Source of the DNA: an uncultured Aquimarina sp.
Lineage (GTDB): Bacteria; Bacteroidota; Bacteroidia; Flavobacteriales; Flavobacteriaceae
Direction: 5' to 3'
NCBI GenBank assembly: GCA_947498775.1
Contig: CANMLL010000001.1
Location: forward strand, 1-64,000
DNA length: 64,000 bases
Shown: positions 8,240 through 15,765 of the stretch, in pieces
Numbering within the stretch: position 1 is the stretch's first letter
How the letters are laid out: every line of letters begins with the position of its first letter
The notes under the pieces: model-generated
Databases searched by the model: none
What the model saw: only the letters and a program-made list of their open reading frames with translations
Told to the model about the DNA's origin: nothing
Translations under genes and position numbers: made by a program

Positions 8240-9805
8240 ATGGAGGCAAAAAAATTACAAGAAGAAAATAAAAATGTTGGGAGAACTACAAGAGAAAAGG
8301 TTAAAAACACATTAACAGAGGAGTTGTTTTTTGGGATTTGTGCTCCGATAGGATCATTAAAAAAAGAAGTTATAATTTCACTTTCAAAAATAATAAAAGA
8401 CAAATATGATTATGAAGTAGAATGTATTAAATTAAGTGAATTTATAGAGAAATATAAAATTAATAAAGAAGAAGCTCTACTTGAAAAAACAAAAGCTTAT
8501 TCAGATTTGATATATAAAATAAAAGAAGGGAATGAGATAAGAAAAAAATATACTAATAATTCGGTTCTTGTAGAATTAGCAATACAAGATATTCATATTT
8601 CTAGGTTGGAAGAATTTAACTTAAATGATACGGATGAATTACATCCAACTAAATTTAAGAGTCGTAGAAAGTGTTATATTTTTGATTCGATAAAAAATAA
8701 GGAAGAACTTCTTTTACTAAGAAGAATCTATACTAAAAACTTCTTTCAGTTTAGTGTTTTCTCACCAATGGATGAAAGAAAAAATACACTTTTAAATAAA
8801 GATTTATCACAATCCGAAGTAGATAGTATCGTTGAAATTGATGAATTCGAAAACAACGATTTTGGACAAAATGTAAGAGGAACATTTTCTCAAGGAGATT
8901 TCTTTCTTAGAGTTTCTCATAATAATTTGGATAAACTAGATAATAAGATAGAAAGGTATTTAAATTTAATTTTCGAAAGTGATATTATCACGCCAACAAT
9001 AGAAGAAACCGCAATGTATTCTGCTAAATCAGCAGCGGGAAATTCAGCTTGTTTATCAAGACAAGTTGGAGCTTCAATAACGGATGATAAGGGAGATGTA
9101 ATTTCTACTGGCTGGAATGATGTTCCGAAGTTCGGAGGTAATTTATATAGAGAAGGTAATGAATTTGATGTAAGGTGTAAGCATAAAGGCTATTGTAGTA
9201 ATGATTCTCAAAAAGATGCATTAGTAGAAAAAGTAATAGATTCTATCAAAAATGATAAAGAATTAAAGACTATTTTGAATGATAAAAAAGGTTATTTAGA
9301 TATTACAATTATTGACAAGCTTAAGAAAAACCTTAGAAACTCAAAAATTAAAGACTTAATTGAATTTTCTCGCTCTGTTCATGCTGAAATGCATGCAATA
9401 ATTTCTGGAAGTCAATTATCGGGTTCAAAGATGATTAATGGTAAGCTTTTTTGTACAACTTACCCTTGTCATAATTGTGCTAGACATATTATAGTTGCGG
9501 GAATTAAAGAAGTGTACTATATAGAGCCATATGTAAAAAGTTTGTGTTTAACTTTACATGATGATGCAATAACTGAAGATGAAAAAAGTTCTGATAAAGT
9601 GAGGATATTAATTTTTGATGGTGTGGCACCAAGAAATTATTTAACTTTTTTTACTAATTTTGTAGAAAGAAAAAATAATGGTAAATTGGTTAAGATTGAT
9701 TTTAAAACAATTAAACCAAAAATTTCTAAATCTTTACAAGCATTACCAACCTTAGAACAACAAGCAATTCATTCTTTAAAAGAATGTGGATTAATCAATG
9801 AATAA
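8240..9805 (+). CDS. avcD-like: Antiphage dCTP deaminase, AvcD-like
   Basis: Enzymes of this family deaminate dCTP/dCMP when phage shuts down host transcription, draining the nucleotide pool. The 521-residue length is typical. The N-terminus carries a P-loop-like segment (FGICAPIGSLKKEV, residues 31-44) that lacks the usual GK(S/T), as in the kinase-like domain of these proteins. The C-terminal half is a zinc deaminase: an early strand with SRQVGAS...VISTGWNDVPKFGG (273-300), catalytic HAE at 381-383 and the zinc motif PCHNC at 409-413. The large insert between them (305-378) contains extra Cys residues. It overlaps a 65-residue ORF by 8 nt. A long AT-rich leader precedes it. The family call is solid; antiphage activity is by analogy. 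Confidence 0.85.
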   Translation: MEAKKLQEENKNVGRTTREKVKNTLTEELFFGICAPIGSLKKEVIISLSKIIKDKYDYEVECIKLSEFIEKYKINKEEALLEKTKAYSDLIYKIKEGNEIRKKYTNNSVLVELAIQDIHISRLEEFNLNDTDELHPTKFKSRRKCYIFDSIKNKEELLLLRRIYTKNFFQFSVFSPMDERKNTLLNKDLSQSEVDSIVEIDEFENNDFGQNVRGTFSQGDFFLRVSHNNLDKLDNKIERYLNLIFESDIITPTIEETAMYSAKSAAGNSACLSRQVGASITDDKGDVISTGWNDVPKFGGNLYREGNEFDVRCKHKGYCSNDSQKDALVEKVIDSIKNDKELKTILNDKKGYLDITIIDKLKKNLRNSKIKDLIEFSRSVHAEMHAIISGSQLSGSKMINGKLFCTTYPCHNCARHIIVAGIKEVYYIEPYVKSLCLTLHDDAITEDEKSSDKVRILIFDGVAPRNYLTFFTNFVERKNNGKLVKIDFKTIKPKISKSLQALPTLEQQAIHSLKECGLINE

Positions 9806-9995
9806 AAAAGAAAACATAGCAAAAAAGAAATTTATTCAACTTTCTTTAGAGTTTCCAAGTCGTAGTGGTTTAGCTATTAATAAAATGTTAAATGAAACTA
9901 AGCCTGTTATTCCTCTAAATGGAAATAGTCCCCTATGTCAAAAGGCCAAAACAAATTATATTAATTTTGTTTTAGATAATACAAAATCCTTTTAA
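9798..9995 (+). CDS. Small basic protein co-translated with the dCTP deaminase
   Basis: The protein has 65 residues and is rich in Lys/Asn, with no recognised domain. Its ATG lies inside the last codons of the deaminase gene (8-nt overlap), so translational coupling is likely. About 15 bp after its stop a palindromic stretch (AGCCCCTAG..., then AGAGGCT, 10001-10027) could act as a terminator between the two convergent units. Whether it is an accessory subunit, an inhibitor of the deaminase or an unrelated gene cannot be told. Confidence 0.55.
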   Translation: MNKKENIAKKKFIQLSLEFPSRSGLAINKMLNETKPVIPLNGNSPLCQKAKTNYINFVLDNTKSF

Positions 9996-10039
9996 TATAT
10001 AGCCCCTAGTTTTAACCAGAGGCTTTATATTAAAGTTAC

Positions 10040-10474
10040 TTATCCAAAAATATATTTCAAAAATCTCCATCTTTTTTTGTTCGATTTAGTTTTTGAAATT
10101 TCACAATTATTATCTTTGGTAATAGATGGGGTTGATTTTTCCTTTTCATAATATTCAATTCTTTCATTGTCTTCACTATTACGAATTTTCGTAATTTTCT
10201 CATCACTCCAATCTGAAGACCATTCAATCTTATTATTTGTAATCCAATAATGGGATTTGCAATCAAAACTCCAATTACCTATTGATGGTTTTAAAGTGAC
10301 TGACTCGCCATTATAAATCATTTTCCATGCTGTAGGTGACAATGGGGTATTAACCTCATTGCCACATCCACAGGCACAGTTATGAATGACCGTTCCAAAA
10401 TTTAAAGAGATATATACTATACCATCTTCAATATTATCTGGAATAAAATCTACAAATTTATGTTGAACAGTCAT
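10040..10474 (-). CDS. DUF6527 protein of a bacterial ubiquitin-like operon
   Basis: Starting at the ATG at 10474 gives 144 residues; the frame is open further up, but the longer start would overlap the E1 gene by 89 bp and add a meaningless hydrophobic head. The protein shows the DUF6527 pattern: NCACGCGNEV (Cys 33, 35, 37), a conserved SLxPSIGNW-like core (TLKPSIGNW, 60-68) and C72-x-S-H75-YWI, so Cys/His residues are placed to bind zinc. The C-terminal 45 residues are charged and low in complexity. It is the third gene of the multi-ubiquitin/E1/DUF6527 operon and overlaps the E1 gene by 17 bp. In such operons this family is thought to process or transfer the Ubl; the exact activity is not visible here. 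Confidence 0.75.
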   Translation of the reverse strand: MTVQHKFVDFIPDNIEDGIVYISLNFGTVIHNCACGCGNEVNTPLSPTAWKMIYNGESVTLKPSIGNWSFDCKSHYWITNNKIEWSSDWSDEKITKIRNSEDNERIEYYEKEKSTPSITKDNNCEISKTKSNKKRWRFLKYIFG

Positions 10475-11621
10475 TATTTGTAATAGTATTAACATTAATA
10501 GAATAACAACCATCGTGTTCATTTTGAAGGTCATTGTAGAATCCAAAAAGTTTCTTCCACTTCATAACTGCAAAAACTGCGTTTAAAGCATTTAATTCAG
10601 CAATTTGAATATTTGTGGAATAATCTTCGTTCTCTACGTCTGCAAATGATACACGACCCTCCCAGATATGATTTCTCTTATCTTTAGTACTGGTAGTTGT
10701 TCTTATCATTCCAATTAAAGAATTATCAACTCTTTGAACTCCAATACCAACATCTATAAAAGGTATTCCTAATTTTTCTAACTTCTCGAATATTATCTTT
10801 TTCACTTCACTTTTATCTATGCAGATAAAAACAAAATTAAGCTCATTGAGAAGCCCTAAATTAGTTTTGTTAATGTATAAAGCATGTGGTGATACATGTT
10901 TATGCATTTTAGAATACATTTCATGGTAATAATCAACCTTGAGTCTAGCTTTATCAAGCTCATCTTTAGTGGCTGCACTTGGTGCTCTAAATGCATTATG
11001 TTGTAAAAACTTGTCACCATCAAATAAATGAATCTCACTAACAAGTGTTTTTGCAACAAAATCTAAAATATAGGAGCCCGTTCCACCTAAACCAATAATA
11101 CCAATTTTGAGTTCTGAAAGTTTTTGATTTATGGCGTCTATCTCCGCTTTCGAAGAATTGGTGTCGCTATAATGGTGGACAGAATCCACTTCCATATCTT
11201 CAATTACCCGACCTGTTCGTGCTGTAGCTTCAGGATAATAATGTTGAGCAGGAGCAGAAAGAATCTTGACGTATTGAATCATTTTATCATAATAGTTTTG
11301 ATACGTTGGATTTGGTTTATGAGAAAAAGTATAGTTTATAATTATTCCAGTACCTAAATCCGATTTTGTACTATTATTAATCAACTGCTTCATTGCAGAA
11401 CCATCAACATTGTAAGGTTCTTCACCAATAAAGTGAGCAACGTGCGTATTTGGCTTTGGTGTTGACACGTTGGAAACCAACGTGCCTATTACCAATTCTT
11501 TCTTAGCATTCAAATAAGGAATACTATGCATCAAGAGAAAGTTTCCAACTATCTCCACTTCATAATTCTCATCACGAAGTTTTTTGATGTCTGGACTATG
11601 ATTTATTCGTTTGGGTGACAT
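10458..11621 (-). CDS. ThiF-family E1-like adenylyltransferase with Cys-free N-terminal domain
   Basis: E1-type enzymes adenylate the C-terminus of a ubiquitin-like protein. Residues about 172-350 form the ThiF fold: ATP loop GLGGTG at 177-182, DGD at 201-203 and the NAFR arginine motif at 209-212. Residues 1-170 are a separate domain, in the place of the E2-like domain seen in E2-E1 fusions of related operons, but this stretch contains no cysteine at all. Only three Cys occur in the protein (267, 372, 385), and Cys372 and Cys385 lie in the last 16 residues. The middle gene of a three-gene operon, it overlaps the multi-ubiquitin gene by 26 bp and the DUF6527 gene by 17 bp. The E1 assignment is firm; the role of the N-domain is inference. 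Confidence 0.85.
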   Translation of the reverse strand: MSPKRINHSPDIKKLRDENYEVEIVGNFLLMHSIPYLNAKKELVIGTLVSNVSTPKPNTHVAHFIGEEPYNVDGSAMKQLINNSTKSDLGTGIIINYTFSHKPNPTYQNYYDKMIQYVKILSAPAQHYYPEATARTGRVIEDMEVDSVHHYSDTNSSKAEIDAINQKLSELKIGIIGLGGTGSYILDFVAKTLVSEIHLFDGDKFLQHNAFRAPSAATKDELDKARLKVDYYHEMYSKMHKHVSPHALYINKTNLGLLNELNFVFICIDKSEVKKIIFEKLEKLGIPFIDVGIGVQRVDNSLIGMIRTTTSTKDKRNHIWEGRVSFADVENEDYSTNIQIAELNALNAVFAVMKWKKLFGFYNDLQNEHDGCYSINVNTITNNDCST

Positions 11622-12267
11622 TGAATATCATTTTATTGTTAACGGAAATCACATCACCCTTGACCATACTACCTTCTGGTTTACTAGGAACACCTTTTAC
11701 ATAATTTATAGTATAAATTACATTCGGATTGGTAGAGATAGAACCGTATTCTAGTAATACTATATCTTCAAAGGAAATAACATCCTTAGTCCATGGTTTT
11801 ACTCTTGCATTAACGATTATGCACTCTATTTCTACCGGAATTTTGCAAGAGATAAAACAAGATTTTTTAGTAATCAAGATTTTATGCTCTACATCATCTT
11901 TATAGGTAACCTCTACTCCTCCTGAACGAATTTCTATAAGTGAATATTGGTCTGGGTTTATACTTGCAATGGACATAATCTCTTTTGGGGTCATAAAACA
12001 TTCTTCAACTTCAAAATGTTTATCATCTACCTTAATAGAAATCTTTTTATAAGGTTTGGCTTTGAAGCCTTCAATTCCTGCTGTTTTTAAATCAATTTCT
12101 TCATCAGGTTGAATAGGTGTAAAACCTTTTTCATTGATTTTATAAAGTAACTCATAATCTTCAGCAGGAGATAAATTAGCAATTGTTAGTAATTCACGTC
12201 CGGTAACAAGAGACTTACTTGATTTGAATCTCTTGTTATTAATCTTAAAAATATATGCTTGTAACAT
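11596..12267 (-). CDS. Multi-ubiquitin domain protein (tandem beta-grasp)
   Basis: The protein has 223 residues arranged as about three beta-grasp units: roughly 1-70, 71-140 and 141-223. The last unit is the clearest match to the Multi_ubiq family: IIVNARVKPWTKDVISFEDI, then NVIYTINYVKGVPSKPEGSM, then the conserved end MIFNVTQTNKS. There is no C-terminal Gly-Gly. It is the first gene of the operon and the presumed substrate of the E1. In other bacteria such proteins occur with E1, E2-like, JAB or DUF6527 partners in defence islands. The divergent upstream region (12268-12812) holds a candidate small RNA. Confidence 0.8.
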   Translation of the reverse strand: MLQAYIFKINNKRFKSSKSLVTGRELLTIANLSPAEDYELLYKINEKGFTPIQPDEEIDLKTAGIEGFKAKPYKKISIKVDDKHFEVEECFMTPKEIMSIASINPDQYSLIEIRSGGVEVTYKDDVEHKILITKKSCFISCKIPVEIECIIVNARVKPWTKDVISFEDIVLLEYGSISTNPNVIYTINYVKGVPSKPEGSMVKGDVISVNNKMIFNVTQTNKS

Positions 12268-12379
12268 AACTTTTGTTTTAATTATTAACCCAATTCAGGT
12301 TTGGGAATTAACCTAAACTCTAACTCTTAAAAACTGTTGGAGTCTGCAACTGTTCAGGTAAATTGTTATGTTAAAACCC

Positions 12380-12410
12380 TTGCATAGAAGTTTGAATATC
12401 CATACATTTG
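12380..12410 (+). promoter_or_regulatory. Bacteroidota-type promoter of the candidate small RNA
   Basis: TTG at 12380-12382, a 20-bp spacer, then TACATTTG at 12403-12410, which matches the TTG-N19/20-TAnnTTTG consensus. Transcription would start near 12417, where no ORF begins. Confidence 0.6.
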
Positions 12411-12416
12411 TATAAC

Positions 12417-12540
12417 AAAAACACAAAAGGAACGCTTCGCTAGGTGACTAGCCACGAAGTTTTAAGTTTACCAGACTTTAATATTCCTAAAATTTATTAT
12501 CCAATCGGTTGTTAGAGCAACAGGTTGGATTTTTTTATTT
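12417..12540 (+). ncRNA. Candidate small RNA (~120 nt) beside the Ubl operon
   Basis: This segment runs from a well-formed promoter (12380-12410) to a terminator hairpin (12501-12528, CCAATCGGTTGT / GCAACAGGTTGG with one mismatch, then seven T residues). In between is another hairpin (CTTCG-CTAG / CTAG-CCA-CGAAG, about 12435-12460). There is no ATG in it, so it does not look like a short peptide gene. The function is unknown. It could regulate the neighbouring peptidase or Ubl genes, or be an RNA partner of a defence system. It is predicted from sequence only. Confidence 0.5.
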
Positions 12541-12755
12541 CATACGTCAGCTTTATTTTTATAATTCCTACAAATATACTAAAAAAATGACTTAAGTCAT
12601 TTTTTAGTGATAACATTTTTGTTAATTTTTTATTTCACAAAAATATGATAAGTAATTTTCAAAAACAAAACCATTAATTTTATTTTGATAATACTATTTC
12701 ACTGTAAATTGATACCATAAAAGTTTAAGTTTTAGATAAAAGTTATTAACAATTT

Positions 12756-12786
12756 TTTGCACAACTAAAGTTAATAACTATATTTG
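12756..12786 (+). promoter_or_regulatory. Promoter of the HTH-metallopeptidase gene
   Basis: TTTG at 12756-12759, 19-bp spacer, TATATTTG at 12779-12786, which is a near-perfect Bacteroidota sigma-A promoter. The ATG is at 12813, giving a short leader. Confidence 0.7.
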
Positions 12787-12812
12787 TAGACTTTTGCAAT
12801 CAAAACTCATAT

Positions 12813-13904
12813 ATGGAAAACGAAATCATTCACCCAGGTTTTTTGCTTGATAACATGTTGAATGATAAAGATTTAAGCCAACGAGACCTAGCAGCAAGAA
12901 TCGATATAGCTCATTCTTTATTAAACAATATTTTAAAGGGCAACAGAAATATTAATGTTAACATTGCTATTTCATTAGAATCGGCAGGATTTAAAGCTGC
13001 TGACTATTGGCTCACTAAGCAAATGAGATATAATTTGCATGTAGCACAAAATGATGAGGAAGTTATAAGAAAGAAAAAAGCTATTGAAATATGGAATAAA
13101 ATGGAAAACATTTTACCATTATCATATTTTAAAAAACAGGATATAGGTATAAGTTCCTCTGATGATATTGATAAAATATATGAGGTTTACGGTGTTAAGG
13201 ATTTCGAGAGTTTGAATGATAAAATAAATAATTTTAATCCTACATATTTTAGAAAATCTTCAAAATTTATAGAAAACAAAAATAATGTTTTAGCTTGGTC
13301 ACTTCTTGCTGAGTACAAATTAAAAGGGGAGAAGGTAAAAACATTCTCCCGTAAGAATGAAAAGTTATTGCTCGAAGAACTTAAAAACTGTTTCTACAAA
13401 AAAAAGGACGTGATAAACGATACAAAAACTATACTAAAAAAATATGGTATTAAGTTTATTGTACTTACTAGACCGTCGCAAACACCAGTTGATGGAAAGT
13501 CTTTCATGTCTGAGAAGAATCCGGCAATAGCATTATCTTTAAAATATAAAAGGTTAGATAATTTCGCCTTTACTCTCTTTCATGAGGTCGGCCACATATT
13601 TGAACATTTAACTCATCCTTCCAAGCCGGAATATAGGGGAGCACAGTTTTTTGTGAATAGTTCAAATACTGAATTAGTTGAATTTGAAGCGGATAAATAT
13701 GCTAGCAATAATCTTATCGACCCTGATTTGTTTAATGATTTCATTGCTTTAAATGAGGATTATACAGATGATATAATACTAGATTTTTCTAAAAAAAATA
13801 AAATTCATCCCGGTATTGTTCGTGGTAGAGTTTGTCATGAAAACAATGAGTATTATAGAAAAAGAAGTTCTATAACGGCTATGAATAAACTTGAAATAGA
13901 TTAA
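12813..13904 (+). CDS. HigA-like HTH protein fused to ImmA/IrrE metallopeptidase
   Basis: The protein has 363 residues. The N-terminus (about 5-65) is an XRE/HigA-type HTH (GFLLDNML...LSQRDLAARIDIAHSLLNNILKGNRNI). The C-terminal half is a zinc peptidase of the ImmA/IrrE (DUF955) type with FHEVGHIFEH as the HExxH motif (about 251-260) and EFEADKYA as the third zinc ligand region. Such fusions cleave or sense repressors and often switch mobile elements or defence genes. It is monocistronic, with its own promoter at 12756. Its 3' end overlaps the convergent XRE gene by 4 bp. It may control the Ubl operon or the element, but this is inference from position. Confidence 0.85.
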   Translation: MENEIIHPGFLLDNMLNDKDLSQRDLAARIDIAHSLLNNILKGNRNINVNIAISLESAGFKAADYWLTKQMRYNLHVAQNDEEVIRKKKAIEIWNKMENILPLSYFKKQDIGISSSDDIDKIYEVYGVKDFESLNDKINNFNPTYFRKSSKFIENKNNVLAWSLLAEYKLKGEKVKTFSRKNEKLLLEELKNCFYKKKDVINDTKTILKKYGIKFIVLTRPSQTPVDGKSFMSEKNPAIALSLKYKRLDNFAFTLFHEVGHIFEHLTHPSKPEYRGAQFFVNSSNTELVEFEADKYASNNLIDPDLFNDFIALNEDYTDDIILDFSKKNKIHPGIVRGRVCHENNEYYRKRSSITAMNKLEID

Positions 13905-14140
13905 TCTTCCAATATTAAATCTTGCATTTTTATTTCTAAAGCTTCTGCAATTCGCATAAGCATAGATATCCTCATTTCTTGCTTGCCCAATTCGTATTTT
14001 CTAAAGTTTTGTGGTTCAACACCTGCTCTATAGGCTACTTCTGCAACCGTTAACTTTTTAGTTTTTCTAATGTCTCTAATCTTCTTTCCAATTCGAAGAC
14101 AAAGTTCTTGTGCCTCTCTTTTTCGGTCTCTTTTTTTCAT
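13901..14140 (-). CDS. XRE-family transcriptional regulator
   Basis: A 79-residue single-domain HTH_3 protein: a basic N-terminus (MKKRDRKREAQ), then IGKKIRDIRKTKKLTVAEVAYRAGVEPQNFRKYELGKQEMRISMLMRIAEALEI, the classic five-helix Cro/CI fold. It is transcribed against the HTH-peptidase gene with a 4-bp overlap of 3' ends. Pairs of a small repressor and an ImmA-like peptidase commonly control integrative elements, the peptidase destroying the repressor. That pairing is plausible here but not shown. Confidence 0.85.
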   Translation of the reverse strand: MKKRDRKREAQELCLRIGKKIRDIRKTKKLTVAEVAYRAGVEPQNFRKYELGKQEMRISMLMRIAEALEIKMQDLILED

Positions 14141-14191
14141 AACCTAAAAGTGAATACAATTGGTTAGTTTTAACGAATTGAAAAGAATAGG

Positions 14192-14219
14192 TTGAAAACA
14201 ATCTTTTTTAATATATTTG
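14192..14219 (+). promoter_or_regulatory. Promoter upstream of the 14243 gene
   Basis: TTG at 14192-14194 and TATATTTG at 14212-14219, with a slightly short 17-bp spacer, lie 24 bp before the ATG at 14243. Confidence 0.5.
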
Positions 14220-14242
14220 TATATAACATTAATAAGTAACAT

Positions 14243-14704
14243 ATGAACAAGACAGAGAAAGTTGCTATGAAAATTATTATAGGTTTAATTTTATTTATGG
14301 TAATTGGTCTACCTTTAATATTTGGCGGTAATGAAGGAGGAATTACGAAGGCTAATGATTTCAATATCCAAAACAAAGAAACAATTTTAGGCTACCTTCA
14401 AGGTAAATGGCAAGGTGAAGTTCATTCTGGGAATAAGAATACTAATATTCATTATAGATTATTGATAGAAGGAAATACAATGACCGTTTACACAAAACTA
14501 GGTTTCAACCAATGGAATATGAGCAACCTAAAGTCAACTCACACTTTTTCTATAAGTGCGATATCAAGGACTTCTTTGAGAAATATAAGAAGGTTTGTTA
14601 TGGTGGACAAGCCGACATTAGCAGTGGAGAGTTTTACACCATTAGAAGTTAATGAATCAGGTTTTTTTCATGTTGACCATGTAGTGTCTCGCGGATGGAA
14701 GTAA
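14243..14704 (+). CDS. Membrane-anchored hypothetical protein
   Basis: The protein has 153 residues: one N-terminal membrane segment (about 9-27, IIIGLILFMVIGLPLIFGG) and a soluble part that begins LQGKWQGEVHSG and continues as alternating beta strands. The GKWxGE start resembles lipocalin-like small beta-barrel domains found in bacterial cell-envelope proteins, but I cannot assign a family. It is alone in its transcription unit on the tRNA-Asn element and could be cargo of unknown role. Confidence 0.55.
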   Translation: MNKTEKVAMKIIIGLILFMVIGLPLIFGGNEGGITKANDFNIQNKETILGYLQGKWQGEVHSGNKNTNIHYRLLIEGNTMTVYTKLGFNQWNMSNLKSTHTFSISAISRTSLRNIRRFVMVDKPTLAVESFTPLEVNESGFFHVDHVVSRGWK

Positions 14705-15113
14705 GTGTTTGAAAATTACCCTTTAAGGGTTGTACTTTGTTATTTGCGTAGGGTTCTTTGACATACTTCTTTTTGATTATATCTTTATTTCAGCATCAAA
14801 AATAGGCCATTGGTCAAAGGTCACTATGCCCCCTCCCTACTTTATCAAATACCTGATTAGGATGACATTTGTGCTTTCGTTCATCACCTTTCTTACCTAA
14901 TGAAATAAATTTCTAGTCTTTTTTAGTAACTCGGATATATTTATAATTAGTGGAGATTTTTTCTATATAAAATATCTAAGTGGACATTTTTCTACTTTGT
15001 TGAAGAAATTAATTATCCTTGAAACTATTGACTTATTCAAAGATTTTGTTTACTAGTTAATTATAATAACGAGTCGCATCTTGTATTGGGATTGATGCAC
15101 CCAATTAACACTA
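14705..15113. other. Non-coding stretch with two related short motifs
   Basis: About 400 bp without a gene. AGTGGAGATTTTTTCTA (about 14949) and AGTGGACATTTTTCTAC (about 14980) are imperfect direct repeats about 30 bp apart. ATTGGG...CCCAAT forms a hairpin at about 15086-15106, just upstream of the next small ORF. These may be protein-binding sites of the element. Confidence 0.45.
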
Positions 15114-15251
15114 ATGAAATTTAAAGAATATTATGTAACAGAAGATTTTGCAAGACTAGCAAATAGAAACAAAAAGACCATAAAAAGATTAAAAAAGGAT
15201 TTAATAAATAAAAATCCAAATACTAAATTAGTTATAGGGGAGACCAGATAA
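15114..15251 (+). CDS. Small excisionase-like or HTH protein
   Basis: A 45-residue ORF (MKFKEYYVTEDFARLANRNK...KTKLVIGETR-like end). The segment VTEDFARLANRNKKTIKRLKKDL looks like a short winged-helix/excisionase-type DNA-binding head (sense, turn, recognition helix). It is small and basic and lies on the recombinase side of the element, which fits a recombination directionality factor. The family match is weak and the size is below the usual detection limit, so this is tentative. Confidence 0.4.
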   Translation: MKFKEYYVTEDFARLANRNKKTIKRLKKDLINKNPNTKLVIGETR

Positions 15252-15306
15252 ATATCATCACAGTTTACTTAAGAAGTTTCTTTCTCCTTCTATTTATAAT
15301 ATCATA

Positions 15307-15765
15307 ATGGATAATAAAAGTTTATTAAATACCATTAGATGTTTAAGAAGAACCGATACATTAGAATATAAATTGTTTAAGATGCCATGGAAATGGTGGT
15401 GCACAGTATCATATTCAAGCGAACTACATCGAGATACTTGTAGGGATACTATGACTATGATGTATAACCATATTGAAGAAAAGTATGGTGATAAAACAGA
15501 GATAAGAATGTTTTATACTACAGAACCTTTTTCAACTAGAGACGAAGGGCACCATAACCACTTTGTTTTAGATGTTGGTAAAGAGAAATACCATTATCCG
15601 ATTAAGAAAGATTTAGAAAAGTTTCTTGTAGGGAATAGAATACATATTGAAAAATACGACGAGTATAAGCCCTGTATTTTTTATTGTACTAAAGAAGGTT
15701 TATATCACACAGATTGGGATATTTTAGGAAATAACTTAAAACAAGATGGTATCGATTATGACTAA
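15307..15765 (+). CDS. Hypothetical protein, possible small replication-initiator relative
   Basis: The protein has 152 residues. It has a central TVSYSSELHRDTCRDTMTMM helix region followed by RMFYTTEPFSTRDEGHHNHFVLDVG. The order (beta strand with an acidic/Thr site, then an H-x-H strand) recalls HUH-type Rep/relaxase cores, but the H-N-H lacks the hydrophobic middle residue and no catalytic Tyr helix is obvious. Treat as uncharacterised. An ORF of 39 codons overlaps its end by 8 nt. It is upstream of the serine recombinase on the tRNA-Asn element. Confidence 0.5.
   Translation: MDNKSLLNTIRCLRRTDTLEYKLFKMPWKWWCTVSYSSELHRDTCRDTMTMMYNHIEEKYGDKTEIRMFYTTEPFSTRDEGHHNHFVLDVGKEKYHYPIKKDLEKFLVGNRIHIEKYDEYKPCIFYCTKEGLYHTDWDILGNNLKQDGIDYD

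Larger units (their letters stand above)
12268..12812. other. Divergent intergenic region between the Ubl operon and the HTH-peptidase gene
   Basis: This 545-bp region contains no ORF of note. It holds a candidate small RNA with its own promoter and terminator (12380-12540) and the promoter of the HTH-peptidase gene (12756-12786). I see no clear minus-strand TAnnTTTG box for the Ubl operon. Confidence 0.6.

Noticed and set aside
10475..10546. A longer start for the DUF6527 protein giving a hydrophobic N-terminus like a signal or membrane segment.
   Set aside because: These codons lie in the E1 coding region, and the Met at 10474 gives a start that fits the family and a normal 17-bp overlap.
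12300..12420. Possible riboswitch upstream of the HTH-peptidase gene.
   Set aside because: I see no known riboswitch core, and the terminator at 12540 ends the transcript well before the gene.
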